A stretch of DNA of 64,000 nucleotides from the NCBI GenBank assembly GCA_921293015.1, contig OV121087.1, forward strand, positions 5,220,501-5,284,500. Direction: 5' to 3'. This stretch comes from Phorcus lineatus (taxonomy: Eukaryota > Mollusca > Gastropoda > Trochida > Trochidae). The notes under the pieces are model-generated. The model worked only from the letters and a program-made list of their open reading frames with translations. It was not told where the DNA came from and did not search any database. This document shows positions 24,601-37,260 of this stretch, piece after piece (within the stretch, counting starts at the first letter, position 1; every line of letters begins with the position of its first letter). The translations under genes were made by a program, and so were the position numbers.

Positions 24601-25794
24601 TCAATAACATGTGAGAGACACTAAGAGTACAGAGAAGCATGTTCCTATCAGTAGCTAAAGAGCGGAAAGTAAAAGTGTAAGCTATCTTTTAAAATACGAT
24701 TGGGGAATAGATGTCATTGTAGTGTGTCATTTGTATAATGGATGTTTAATTTTTTAAATAGTAAGTTAAAGTGGCTTCAAATGAATATTTGCTCCAACGA
24801 TGAAATCACTATATAAACTGTTAACAAGATATTTCAATTTCCTCCAATTCGATCCAACCTTTTTGGTAGCTATATAGATTTTATATCTATCATTCTTGTG
24901 TAATAGGTTAATTCTAAATCAGATGTTTCTGAAACGGTAGTGTACACGAGAACCTGTGAAAAATCATACGTCCTATGTATATAATCCTTATCACTGAAAA
25001 CAGTGCAGAAGATAATATGTCGTGAAATGAAACATTAGATATCTAGCATTAGAAATGAGCTATTCTGCCTACCTATATGAAACCATAATACAGGGATCCA
25101 TTTTAATCGGTAAATCCAAGTAGTCGTCAAGGGGAGGTTATTCTGATTAATTGACGTTAATATCAGCAATTGCGTCATAAAAGTTTGAAACGACAAATGT
25201 GTCTGTAATAAATACCAATTTACATTACAAATTGCAGGAAATCTCTGCATAAATGTTTTAGTATGGTTCCAGTGTCGACAGATCATACAGTAAAAGGATG
25301 ATCAATCTTATCACAGCCTACGCATGGCAGGTTTTCTTATGACTGCTATTACATTTCAAACTCGATCAAACCATAATGTCCAAAAAGAGACAGAAGTCTG
25401 GCAGATGTGCAATAAAAACCAGTGCAATGGTTTATCCCTAGGATTATGTTACTTGTTCCATTTTATCTTATATAAAAATCAATAGTTTCGATTACATACA
25501 TTTTTATAGCACAAGTTTCTGTCCAAAGAATGATGTAATTATAGAAGATATTTGCAAAAGTTTAAACATGTATAATGTAACAAACCTATTTGAGGTACAG
25601 TTTGTTTGATTTTATTTTGATGACATATATGAATTTTATGACAATGTATTTTTATATCTTTAATCCTACCTAAGTAATGTTATAGTTTTAGCGTTAACCA
25701 CATTCATTTCGGGTTTAAACACAATCAGCTTCTTCATTAATTACTAAAATTCTTGAGCTAAAAGTTCACAGACCTACCTTTCACATATTCCACC

Positions 25795-26060
25795 ACTGGG
25801 CTCAATATCTTAGCAAGGTGTGGTGATTTGTTTGATTCAGGGATACGGTTTGGGAACACAAGCTGATCCGTTCGAAGCCAGACCAAATTTGAGTAATTCT
25901 TAAACCTGCTGTCTTTCTCTCAATATGCCTTTCTTTCTTTCTATTCTTCGTTGCCCTCATCATTTTTATCCCTTTCTTCCTGGTCTGTCTTTAGGATGCT
26001 TGTCATCCACATATTTAACTGAAATATTGTCCAAAACACGATAACCACACACTATTTCAT
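25795..26060 (+). mobile_element. Second SINE type, forward copy
   Basis: The tRNA-like head ('ctcaatatcttagcaaggtgtggtgattt' ... 'gatccgttcgaagccagac', box B-like) is followed by a pyrimidine-rich body ('cctgctgtctttctctcaat', 'tttctttctttctattcttc') and an end 'gtccaaaacacgataaccacacac'. It is the complement of the element at 8250-8510. Confidence 0.6.
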
Positions 26061-26885
26061 TTCATTTATTTCAAGTTACAAGAGTTGCAATAATGTTTCA
26101 ATCAGTGAACACTGTGAGGAAAATCATCAGGTTTTATTACGACTCAAATATGGCCTGTCTTATGTTCCTTGATCTGTCCTGATTTAATACTTCGACAAAG
26201 AGCATGTCACACTGCAGTAAGGCATATAGTCGAGTGGTGGCCTGGATCAAGATGCAATTATTAAAATTGCTTCATGTTATTCGACCATAGGCCCAATGTT
26301 TGCACTCTTGCAAATATTTGTTCCCAATCATGACAATATTACCTTTTTAGGTATTATTTATCTATTTTCTTCTGACCTTTATTTAGGACGTTGTCATATG
26401 ATATAACATAATTACAGTTTTCAAAGACATTATGACAAAGATGTATGATATCACGCAAGCGATGTCAACTGTAGTTGCTGGGTAAGATGGTAAACCAATT
26501 AAACTCCAGAGCTCCCATTTAAGGTTCAACTGGTTGATTTGATAATCAACGTTTCCATGGTCACTGATCAATTGCTATATTGCATGTATAACCATATTCG
26601 TATTGATATCTTAACATGAACATTATTCAGTGACAATTTTCATTTTGCTGAAAAGTGAATGTAAGTACTAAATTTGTTTCAGTCATTAAAATATTTTTAT
26701 CTCTTATGCAGCATCAGGTGCTTATATGACAAAAAGATTTATATATAAAAGCATTTCGACATTTTTCAAATGTCAATTTTTTAGGTCACTTGATCGGAAC
26801 AATGTCATAGAGAGCCATAATACTCATATAAGCTTCGTTATTTCGTAAATGATTTCATATGGTTCCATGTGATGTATATTAAGAA

Positions 26886-26958
26886 ATATATATATATATA
26901 TATATATATAATATAATATATATATATATATATATAATATAATATATATATATATATA

Positions 26959-27046
<88 letters not shown>
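26886..27046. repeat. 160-bp (AT)n microsatellite
   Basis: Almost pure alternating A/T with four 'ataatataat' interruptions. The open frame through it (Tyr-Ile repeats) is an artefact. Confidence 0.97.
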
Positions 27047-27049
<3 letters not shown>

Positions 27050-27404
27050 GGCCCAAAAGCCCTATGCAGTGAATACGATCGTTGTCACCAGACACTACTG
27101 GTAAGCTATTAGTTTTCGAACTGGAAAATTACAATCTTTTCTCACTTCTAATCAAGGTTATTGATATTTGAAAGTTCACTGTTGTAAATAAACACGATAT
27201 ATATTTTTCTTTGCATCTTCTTTGTATCGTGTCTTGATTTTGTTTAGCTATTAGTAACGCAATACTGAAAAGAAACCTGTAAGAAAAACATACTTGAGTT
27301 AAATTGTCAGGATAGTTATTTTTGATTTTAGTTAACCCCTATCCCCATTCAACCTCATAGTATAGGATGATAATTTGTTAGTTTACTGGCTTATTAAAGA
27401 TTTG

Positions 27405-27535
27405 AATAAAGTGAGTAAGTAAATTGTGGTTTAACGTCTCTTGTCCATATTTTATTTATTAAACATGTGGATAACAAGCATCCAAAAAAGAGTGCATACA
27501 TCAGGGAGAAAGGGATCGAAAAGTGCATTCATACA
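27405..27535 (-). mobile_element. SINE 3'-end fragment, reverse orientation
   Basis: 'gtgagtaagtaaattgtggtttaacgtctcttgtccatattt...' then 'ggataacaagcatccaaaa' is the complement of the end of the 25795 element ('aggatgcttgtcatccacat', 'gtccaaaacacgataacc'). Confidence 0.55.
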
Positions 27536-28372
27536 ACGGCTTATAATTATCTTAACGTTTTAATCCGTTTATAAACCAGTGAACAGACACATTATCAAAT
27601 TTATTTCTTATAAATTCATGCTTTGAAATTTAACGGATATTCTAAAATCCCGATATAACATTACAAACTTTAGCCTTAAAAAACAGTTACAAACCCTCAG
27701 CCCCGCAAACAATGGTGCGCTATCGTATCGTTCATTATTATACAGGTATTTGATTTATTGACAAGTGAACTTGATTAATAAAACTTATACCGTACTATGA
27801 AAATCTTGGCAAATCGAAAAATATAAGTTTTGTTTCTATATATAGTTATTTAATATATCATTATATCATATTTAGTGTTTATCTTTAAGAGACTTGTATG
27901 TTTTTTCATTAATTTGATGGGATCAATTTAAATCTAGTTGGATCGGATAGAAACGTGTTTATCAATAATACTCATTGCTGCAATGAAACAAAGATTAATG
28001 TGTGTTCTCTAGAAATCAAAGCTTTTGCTACTAAAATACGGTAGATGGCAGATTTTGCAGTTTTGCAAAACAAGTTGAGGACGAGAATCTTACAAAGAAC
28101 ACCATTGGTTTGACATTGATTTGTAACGAAACTGATTGATAGGTTGAAAATATGACATTCATTCTGACATACTTTTAATGTAGAATTTAGCTCCAAGACG
28201 TCAATCCAAATGCCAAATTTTGTTTGCTACAATTGGGAACACATATTCCTTGCAGCATTTCTATTGGCAATTTTCACTCTGTCATTAACACTATCACCTC
28301 CGGTGTCCAAAAGTATTGAAAATGTTCAATGGTCATCACAAGTGGACATTTAAGACTCATCGAATCTGACTG

Positions 28373-28501
28373 ATGGCTATGGTCAATCTCATGTCAATCT
28401 CCTGGAAAGTCCGAAGCAGGAAATTGACAGCTAACATTACGTCCGATATGGGAGCTTATTATGCCGTTAACAAGTTTAAGTCATTTGATATGAGTGTCTA
28501 G
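28373..28501 (+). pseudogene. Truncated counterpart of the 9402 ORF
   Basis: ATG-started, 42 codons, beginning MAMVNLMSISWKVRSR and closely matching the 9402 ORF up to codon 38, then a TAG. Most base differences within the shared frame change the amino acid, so there is no sign of purifying selection. It may be a decayed copy, or the frame may never have been translated. Confidence 0.35.
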
Positions 28502-30635
28502 ATTATCATATACGACGGATCTGTTGATAGCCTTAAGATAGCATTATTTGAACTGAAGTATTCCCAAGTTCATTGTTCTGAAAGGGTGTTTACGAAAGAA
28601 ATGTGATGTTGTCTTGTATATATGGATTTTCTTATCACTTTTAATTAATACCAAGCATTAGATTATTCATTTCAGGCTTAGCGTATATCCTGCTTGTCTC
28701 ATCACATATATTTATTCTCAGGTTCCGGAGAGAAAAAACATAATTTGTACCTGTTTGATTTGTACTTAGAGTATTTCATGTGACATGGAAGATTGATAGG
28801 AGCCTTATCGAAAAGAAATCAATTTGTCATTAGGAGCAAGATTTTAATGGTTTGTTACTTGTAAATGTAACAGATATGACCGAATTTTAAACTAAAGAAA
28901 TAATAAGTTCGCTTGTTATAGAGCATATGAATAGATATCTAACTGTGACTGATTTAATGTTCTTGACATGTGCATTTTACTCGAATGAAAATAAATTCAC
29001 TTGTATGAGTTCGTATACATCAAGCAGACAAAATAGTGAAAATGAAGTAATTAGTTTAAGAAGACATCTATGTTTAACAATGTGCCATTATTTGATTCAT
29101 TATACTATTGTATGACTGCTATTTATCATGAAAGTGAGACTGCACTTTTTCCCAAGATATTTATATTTCATGTTTTCTCACGTGTACTTCGATCATAAAA
29201 ATTAAACATAAGGATGGTTTTTACCAGGTTTTCATAATGTCTATATGATGTACTCACGGTTCTTTCTGCTGTACAGTAACTTGTGGTTGTTAATCATCGT
29301 TTGAAGCATAACAATTCATAAAATCGTATTTCTTAAATTTTTTGAACATGTATGTGTCTTTGCATACTGAACAATTCAATGTAGTTGTTGAAGCTTGCGA
29401 ATATGATGCCTATGTTATTTGATGCCCATGAGATCTTACTTAATCTCTTAAATCCAACTGACTGTAACTGACGATGACAATGGTTGACCATTGCTTGTAA
29501 TTCCCAGCATGAAAAACGCTTATCCTGTTTGTTTAATTGCTTCTTACTTTGAGTATTGATGGCAGAAAAAAATATAGTATGTTGCTTGATGTCTTAACGC
29601 AGGGGAATTGCATGTATTTTGAAAGTGATGATTTTTCTTACTGGCTCAAATGACCGAATGGAATTAAATTTATAAATCTATTATGATTTTTGCGATGAAA
29701 AACTATGCCCACGAAATTGGATTTGACTAGTTAATTTTCCTACTGTTTGAATGGCCTGCTCTTTGCCCTCCAGATGTTACCATGTGGATAGACCGTAGAC
29801 ATTCGAGTATTTTGTTATATGTGGTCTTTTATGTGGGACGGTATACCACTGTCATTAAAGCATGCATGTAGTATGGATTTTGGCGATATGCTATTTATGA
29901 CAACATAATTTTTGTATTTACATAAGGATTTGATTCAAGGGGAAATACGTAATGTGTTCCATATGAGGGTGTTATGTGATCAATCTCTATAGCTCTGTCA
30001 AACATTAAACAATGAGTAGAAATACTATATATCATACAAATAAAAAAAATATATGCACGAAGTTTTGGACAATATGCATACAGAAGGAGATAAATGTTTA
30101 TCAAAATTTTCAAACATAAAATGTGTCTGTTTTGTCTTCAAAAACAAGTTTTTTATGTATCAAACATTTGGGTCAAAATAGTTTGGCCTAGTAATATGTA
30201 ATGTTTAAATTTATGTTTACTCTTACTGTGCGTCACCCATAGCACCGATCCAGTAAATCTAATGTCCATATCCGTAAACGTCCAAAGCAGGACAGCTGAT
30301 ATAGTATGTGTTGTCTTTCAAATCGCACAATTGTGAGTGTCTACAAAACAGGATTTGCAGGTTTTATTCTTTTCAGATTCGATCACGAGCAAGACCTTAT
30401 GTACTGATAATTGGCTTACCTTGTCTTTTTGCATTTCTCTTTCATCATGTGATCATATGATAAACCCCATTACACTTTATTTTTAAATCTACGATGTAAT
30501 ATAATGTTTAAAAAATAGCTTTTTCTTTTCTGTTAAGTAACCATTTTATTTTTACAATCCATGTTTCTGATTTACCATAACTATGGTTTATATCCATGAC
30601 AAATACTGTTGTTTATTAAAACATGTGATACTTTG

Positions 30636-30642
30636 TATATAA
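30636..30642 (+). promoter_or_regulatory. TATA box-like string of the F2 exon
   Basis: TATATAA in 'actttgtatataacctcct', same context and spacing as at 13445. Confidence 0.35.
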
Positions 30643-30669
30643 CCTCCTATGGATAAATCATTAATCTAG

Positions 30670-30990
30670 CAAATCCTTTAGGGACTGGCATGTTCCACTT
30701 GTTGATTGGCACCCTGTGGAAAAGGTTATCGACTAGCTCGCCCAAGAGGCTGAAACAAGCTCTTTTCAATTTACTGTCTGTGAACAGTGTGACTAGATGA
30801 GTAATGGATTCTCACTGTATCTCGCCAACTCCAAATGTTCTCTTGTCAACTGAGAACATGCCTGCAGACTAAGACATTCCAGCGAAATCATCACAGTAAC
30901 AAGTGGACGTGCCTATGGTAGAGGTTCATAGATGACGAGAGATAGACCCTCTTCATGGAATCAATGTCAATGTTTTTGAATATTTTGGTC
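30670..30990 (+). pseudogene. First-exon relic F2
   Basis: About 90% identical to 13480-13794. It holds the 36-codon small ORF (30690-30800). The exon end reads TATTTTGG|GTCAGT: both the ATG and the strong donor of F1 are gone. The following exon-2 region (31060-31130) is recognisable, but its acceptor 'ttgtag' is replaced by 'acgtaag'. Confidence 0.5.
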
Positions 30991-31399
30991 AGTAACAAAC
31001 AAAACTCAATATGATGAGAAAAAATCTAAATGTACTTTCTATACAAAATGCCTGAAATTCTACAAAGTTGCATGTATATTTTAATCACTGCTTTTTGGAA
31101 TTAACGTAAGTTGACACTCGTAACACAGAATGGCATAAAATTATTTGCTGAATAGTGGTCTGTCTCTCTTAGGTAGAATCATTCATTAATTCAAGACAAG
31201 AGTGAATTAAGCATGACAGAAACTATCTTAACCCCATGGATCTACAAAATCGTTTCTCTGACCTATCATCAAGTGTATCTGCTACTCAATATTGGTGATT
31301 CAAGTGGGTAAAAGTTTATGATTGCTATTGATACAACGTATCGCTATTGGTACTACGTACTACGTGGTTGTATTTTGCCTTTAAAGGGGTATAAATGTC

Positions 31400-31665
31400 G
31401 GGGTGAGTTGGGGTGATTTGGGGTTTTAACACAGCTTTCAAGAATATTTCACTTATAACATAGCTGAAAGTATCATTGCAGGGAGAAAGCCAGCAATACC
31501 AATATTAATGTGGCCATGCTTTGCGGTGAAACCTGCGAGCATGGACTGTAACTATAGTGAACCATTGGTGGTATTGCGCTGAAATTAAGTGTAGCATTGC
31601 ACCCAAAATTAACTGCGTGTAGAACAGTTTTCTACTGAGAAACAAAGTTGCCGAACCTGATTCAT
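31400..31665 (-). mobile_element. tRNA-derived SINE, reverse orientation
   Basis: The reverse-strand body matches the 7005 element ('attgcagggagaaagccagc', 'ggtattgcgctgaaattaag', 'gtagcattgcacccaaaatt', 'gtgtagaacagttttctact'). The left end 'ggtgagttggggtgatttgg' is the tail complement. Confidence 0.8.
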
Positions 31666-31712
31666 GTTATGTTACCTGATCCAACAATCGAAAGTTTTCA
31701 ATTTCAAACATT

Positions 31713-32075
31713 TTAAAACCCTACATCATTGATATTTAAAATGTTCGAAAAAGCGTTAATATAAGACAAAATCAATTTGGAAAGAATATCTTCATTATGA
31801 TTATATGTACTTCTTATCATGCAAAGCATTTTTTGAGACGATGTTGAAAAAAGGAAGGCAAAAAGTGATGAAACATATTTGCAATGACGACCGCATGTTG
31901 TAACCAAAGAGGCTATTCTTTCAGATGACGTGTGTAAGATTTGAGGGTTTGGCATTATACGAGGGTTCTCCTCTTTCAATTCAGACAAATAGTTAAATCC
32001 GCTATTCCTAGCAGATAGGACCGAAGAAAAGCTATTCGACCACTTCTTCTGTTGATGATACAAATGCAATTTCAT
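31713..32075 (-). CDS. Unrecognised 120-codon ORF
   Basis: An ATG-started frame, basic and Ser-rich. The N-terminal two thirds look protein-like (SELKEENPRIMPNPQ, SSERIASLVTTCG); the C-terminus is Ile/Asn-rich as expected of random A+T-rich DNA. No copy of it was seen elsewhere in the window, and no splice sites or domain were recognised. It lies just right of a SINE, so it may belong to an unrecognised transposon fragment. Confidence 0.2.
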   Translation of the reverse strand: MKLHLYHQQKKWSNSFSSVLSARNSGFNYLSELKEENPRIMPNPQILHTSSERIASLVTTCGRHCKYVSSLFAFLFSTSSQKMLCMIRSTYNHNEDILSKLILSYINAFSNILNINDVGF

Positions 32076-33239
32076 CCAAATGAAGGGACTGCATCATGTT
32101 AAATTATCAAGGATCAGATATGAGACTGTCAAAGCTGCGCTTGATTTCAGGATAACTATAGTTATTTTCAGTTATTTCTCTTGCAGCATTTATCTTCTAT
32201 ATTGTTGCTTCATTATTTAAAGAAAGTTTTCAATGTCAAGTTCAAATTGTAACACATATCTAGTGCCCAAAGCATTCAATTCATTGTACTGAGGTATTTT
32301 TTTTCTTCTTAACAGAACCGAAGATGTAAAAGTCCTTAAGGCTCTCCCATGTCGTTTAGGTGAGAATCGAGATAACATTATAATTGATTTGTACAACCGT
32401 TAAGTCTTTGATGTTCTATTAACATGTAATTTTCTAAGTTTAAAATCGCCTTACGAGGGCAGAGCTATCATCATGTGTGACTGGTTCAGTTTCCATGCAG
32501 TCTCTGTTAACGAAGACTAGGTAACGGTGCTGAGGCCATCCAAATAATTGGCACCGTTCAAAAGTGCGAAACTAATCAGTTACATCCTGTTATAAACAGT
32601 GTACAGCAAACAACGGAAATCGGTATAATCTGTAGAGATCAACGATGTCTGATAATGTCAAAATTAAGATCCTTACGGTTGGAGGGCTGGGTTTAGTTTT
32701 TAACCACTCTGAAGTAGACATTCCGGAAATTCCTTTGCGCTGCTGTTATAAAGTTTCGTCCTTTATCTCCATAACCTCCAAGGGCTGTCAATAAACAACA
32801 TAGTGTTTAGGATATAATATTTAAATAACGGTGTTTTAGCTCTTGTTAAACGAGAAAAAGAACAATATTTCAAGATGCAGTTAAATGAAATTTTCAAGCA
32901 TTTAGATTGGTTACGAAAATTATTGATTTTGATATGAGAAATTCTTAACTTAGCATTTAGTGTTTAAAGTGTTTTCGATGTTTTATTGGAAAATGTCCTG
33001 AGAAGGAATCCTGTTTGACGTTATTTACCCTCTGTATGGTGAGTAGTAAATCTAAATGTAAATTGATCAACAAAATAAGTAAGAGATGTTTGAATTTGAA
33101 TGATTATTTTCTTATGATTATTTCCTTCACAAATTTTCAGTTTTATTTCCCAAAGAATTGAGAGGGTTTTCTAGTCGTTAACAAGGGCACATACTTTATA
33201 TCTATTACTTGTCATAAAACTTGCACATGCATTAATGAA

Positions 33240-33735
33240 GACAGTATATCTGCTTCAGCTCACGTTTAAATTCCAATGGAACTGTAAGCATTTTTACCTG
33301 GATCCTATGCAAATTCCAAACGTTAAAAAAACTTGATTCAGACGGATTGTAATCATGCAGATTACTTATATCACTTTATTTCGAAATAAGAAGAATTATA
33401 CTGATTACAGATTATATCTGCAATTGCGACCCATATGGCATTAAATCGATGAGGGAGAATTACCCTTTGATTACAGACGAATTGCAGAGATATTGCCATT
33501 GCAAAGGACCAATGGAATTAAAGCATCGTTTTCTTTATTGTTGATTGATTGACAAGGTCAGATATGCCTCTATCAAAGGCAATGAACAGTCACTTGAGTT
33601 GCGGGATCACTTAACATTTTGTAAATGCACAGGAGTAAGAGGTAATTGACAATTGATCCATGGGTCAAACATTGTATGAGTATTGTTCCTGGCTCTGCTG
33701 TATCATGCAATCTCAACAAATCAATATTGATGCAA
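33240..33735 (+). repeat. Block G, copy in unit 2
   Basis: 'ttcagctcacgtttaaattccaat' (33253) and the 33480-33700 stretch (the 'gatatgcctctatcaaa' region, 'tgatccatgggtc') align with 39990-40220, 42640-42850, 46290-46490 and partly 18340-18490. The LINE at 33735 cuts off the T block that follows G elsewhere. Confidence 0.7.
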
Positions 33736-34960
33736 AATGGAAGATATTATTTTACAAACCTTGATTCAAAAGTATTTGAAAGGTAAATTTTATGTATTTT
33801 TTGTTGATTTTGCAAAAGCGTTTGCCACAATTGAAAGACACTAACTATGGAAGCTATTATGAAAAACGTAAAAAATGGTTTTTCAAAGAAGAGCAACTGG
33901 AGACAACTTAACTTTATACATATTTGGGTGTATTATTCAGCAAAAACCTTTCTTGGAACAACCATTTCAACCAGGCAGCAACCTAAGCTAAAAAAGTGTT
34001 TATTGCTCATATCTTATTCGATCTCTCGTACCAAACATTTTATAAAATCTTTGATAGTAAAATAAAACCAATATTATTGTATGGGTCGGAAATATTGGGT
34101 TTACGAAATATATATATAGTTGAAAAGATTCATCTATTTGCATGTAAAAAATGTCTAGGAGTACAATTAAGTACACCTAGTGTTATGGTTTATGGAGAAC
34201 TAGGAAGGTTCCCAATTTATATTTACACCTCTATAAATGCTGTCAAATAATGGCTGAAACTTTTAGCTGTGTCTCAAAATAGAATACCATAAATATGCTA
34301 TGATTTGATGTTATTGTATGACAAGAATTGACAAAGAAATTGGGTATCCTAGGTTAGAAACTTTTTATTTGCTATTGAAACGTTTGGAATGATCAATATG
34401 TAGAATGTCAATCACTATTCATTAATTCCCTAACTATTCGACTTCAAACATGGTGTGATAAAAATCATTTGTCAAGTAAATGTTTTTACTATTCACAATT
34501 TATAAACAACTTATTCAAAGAAACCTACTTGTCACCTATTGATATAAATAAATGTAGGCAATCACTAGCACGATTCCGATGCTCTTCATACGATTCATTA
34601 ATCGTGAAGTGATAGATATAGAAATGTTAAAAAAGAAGACTGAATATGTACACTTTGTACTTTAAATGAAATAGAAGACTAATACCATTTTCTTTTTATT
34701 TGTCTGGTATATAATGCATTACGATGTAAGTATATTAAACAGTACTTCTATGTCTATCCAAGTATTATAAAATTCTGTAATCTAATGAACAGTAAAAATC
34801 AAATTACACTACAAAATCTGGCTATGTACATATACAATGCAATGAAGTACAGAACATATCTCACATTACTATAGTGCAAAGTGTTAACTTATGAAAATCC
34901 AAACTACTTCTGTAAGTGTACTATAGGCCTGAGGCCTCTTCCAAATTTGGCATTCAATGT
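33735..34960 (+). mobile_element. Non-LTR retrotransposon (LINE) fragment, RT palm deleted
   Basis: The 5' part encodes reverse-transcriptase motif A context: DIILQTLIQKYL, then FYVFFVDFAKAFATIERH (33738-33842), with the first catalytic Asp in FVDF. The reading then jumps directly to the thumb region: YLGVLFSKNLSWNNHF near 33920-33970, KIKPILLYGSEILGLRN (34050-34110) and FACKKCLGVQLSTPSVMVYG (34137-34196). The segment that would carry the (Y/F)xDD box is absent. Further down, W..CQSLFINSLTIRLQTWC and RQSLARFRCSSYDS appear (34558-34600), then a degraded Cys-rich tail (YVHFVL, the DEYHF-like region, 34650-34700). The end lies near 34960 ('actataggcctgaggcctct'). Multiple stops and frameshifts: dead. 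It inserted into block G/T of unit 2. The exact LINE clade is not assigned. Confidence 0.85.
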
Positions 34961-35029
34961 CATACGAAATTCCAATCGAAACTAACACTACAATCATTTG
35001 AATTATGTTATATTTAAGCAAGTAATATA

Positions 35030-35340
35030 CATCAACAATAGCTTCAACGTTCTCATTTTATTGACCAATTTATGTTTATTCACAAATTAACGGCAGGCAA
35101 CTGTGAAAAAGCAAGCATAAATAGAACATCAATAATATTAGTTTCAATAACACATACCTCAAATCCCCTTTTAAATCGCATCTGAAAAAAATCCGAAAAT
35201 TAGAAGGGAATCAGTGATCACCTATTGTGGTACTAATATAGATCTTATTATTCTCTGATGGCGTATGAGCAATATTTTAAGTCTTTGCCATTATATCAAA
35301 GAGTCCTATAAATTTGAAAAGGTCTGTAACTGTCTAGGTC
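35030..35340 (+). repeat. Block J, copy 1
   Basis: 'aacggcaggcaactgtgaaaaagcaagcat' (35089) matches 47511. 'gtactaatatagatcttattattctctgatg' (35230) matches 43761 and 47656. Confidence 0.7.
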
Positions 35341-36040
35341 TGTAATTGATTGTGCCTTGTTTATTCAAATGCACATTTAGGGACTTTTTCTAAATAAATT
35401 AGAATCATTTTTCAGATACACTATCATATTCTTACACTTACAACTGACCGCTTTTTTTGTGTCTAAATTTATAGTTTCCTTAGTTAGTTTCCTTTCATAT
35501 TTACTCCTTTTTGAATATTTTTTCTTTGCATTCGATATCTCTTTATAGCTTAATAAATGTTTAATAAATGTTTTCCTTTTTTATTTTTGAACAAGAGTCT
35601 TCTTTCAGGTAACTTGCATAATCTATGCCCTTTCCTGGAAGTAATCTTCAAATGTTTATGCCCAATATTCTTGATATCTTATAAGTAAGATAAAACCTTG
35701 GATTGAAATTACATCTTTTTAATAGTTTTCGTAGCGTATGCCATTTTTATAAATCCTTAATTCAATTGAATTCAATAGTGTACAATCTGTCATGATTTTG
35801 CCATTGGTAGCAAATGCTATCTATCATTGCTCAAATCATCATCTTTACTGCAAATATTACTGAATCATTGTAGATACATGTGAGCTCTTCTCACTTTTAT
35901 TTTTTTGATATATGATTTACATTTTGTTATTAAAGAGAAGGTGTAACGCATAATTTTGATTATTGCTAATATCAATAAGTGTCAATGAAAAGAATCAAAT
36001 GAGCCAAAAGCATTGATAAATGTACACTTTTATTCGACTA
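35340..36040. other. Intergenic A+T-rich DNA, nothing recognised
   Basis: T-rich stretches and short frames only. Confidence 0.5.
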
Positions 36041-37260
36041 TAACACCGTTTAGACCTCGGTTTTGGATAACCGCCTAATAAGACTGGGGAAAATCATCAA
36101 AGCGTGACTCGAGCCACGTCGAGTGTTACATATTAGGCTGCCACTGAAACTCCCACTCTGTTTCTTTTCTGTATTTACAAGCTAAATCAACAGGTAAAAA
36201 GGGTAAACAGGTAAAAAGTATTACCGACTGATTCCATAAATACAATTTATTACCCACGTGGCACTTCGCAAAGGGGTTTCATAACAATCTGTTATGTGTC
36301 ATAACACCTTCGAGTGATTTGATTGGCTGATACATGAGTTTTAACGTTACCGGTACTACTTTCATCAGCTATTTCATTCATGATTTCAATTCATAAGTTT
36401 TCGTTCCTAAGCACACGAAAAACGAGAATTTTCATAATATAATCGGATAAACTTAATTTTCATTGTGGCTACATGCAAAGCTTTTCTTTCCTTTACTTAC
36501 TGAAATGTCCGTAAATGAATAGAAAAACGATACAATCTAAATAAGTAACAAAATTCGTCTGCTAGTAGGTCTATCGGGACTCATGTAAACAAAGATGGCG
36601 TCACCCGTAAAAATCAATGATTTGGTCAAAATCTAGGAAAAGTTATTGCCGACGAGTTGTGAATGGTATTCGGCCTTTAAACACTTTCAGCATATGTGTT
36701 GTCAAGACTTATCAGGGGGAAAAGCAAGTACCTAGATATAGACTTACTGTTTTGCCTGTTTCGCCAAGCGTCGCCGTATTGTTTATGTAGGCCTATAGTG
36801 ACTTGTCCTCTGATGAAGACTAGTTGCAATTAAATGAAAAGTTTCTTTACCAGCTGACAGTTTTTGAGACATAAATTTCAATGTTATTCCCTTTTGAGGC
36901 CAAATGTTCCGTGTGCCATTCAAAACGTATCTTATTAATCCGTTGTTCCCGAACAGACTTTACCAACGTCACGACTCGCCTGGTGTGACGGCCGACTGAC
37001 GTTGAGCCGAGATTTAGGTCACGTCTATCAGTTCAAAATGTTGACAGTTTTCGCATGTTTATGCTGAATAACAGATTTGTAGCTGAAACCAAGTCTTTAT
37101 ATGAAATGAATTAAATGATTTTTGCTTTCAGTTGTAGTTTTTTTTTCATGTGTTTCTTTATCAAATGTATTGAACTACTTTACGCCAAAGCAGCGTATGT
37201 TTTCCGAAGTGAAGGAGCCGACGTTCCAATCACCAATGTAATGTATTAATCCGCGTTTTG
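36040..37260. mobile_element. GC/CpG-richer island, possible transposon or promoter
   Basis: Sharp rise in CpG compared with both flanks. It contains 'cccacgtggcac' (E-box), 'gatttgattggctgat' (CCAAT-box complement), 'aaacaaagatggcgtc' (YY1-like AAGATGGCG) at 36590, and 'gactcgcctggtgtgacggccgactgacg' near 36970. From the ATG in AAGATGGCG a short frame (MASPVKINDLVK) runs 13 codons to a TAG, and NLGKVIADEL continues in another frame. This resembles a decayed first exon or transposase N-terminus, but no domain is recognised. The abrupt composition suggests a transferred or inserted element. Confidence 0.35.
36074..36137. repeat. Nested palindrome
   Basis: An outer pair CCTAATA (36074-36080) / TATTAGG (36131-36137) encloses an inner pair ACTCGA (36107-36112) / TCGAGT (36119-36124) with a six-base loop. 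It could form a cruciform or stem; typical of a transposon end. Confidence 0.6.

Larger units (their letters stand above)
21890..31020 (+). repeat. Large direct segmental duplication, copy 2 (blocks A-F)
   Basis: Counterpart of 1050-13830, same order and strand. Relics of the copy-1 frames show stops and indels (block A near 22240 and 22330; block E stop at 28499). The F exon has lost its ATGG|GTGAGT edge, so this copy looks non-functional for the candidate gene. It carries its own later insertions: an AT microsatellite and SINE pieces. Confidence 0.85.

Noticed and set aside
26838..27095. 85-codon frame rich in Tyr-Ile repeats
   Set aside because: Translation of the AT microsatellite; no coding value.
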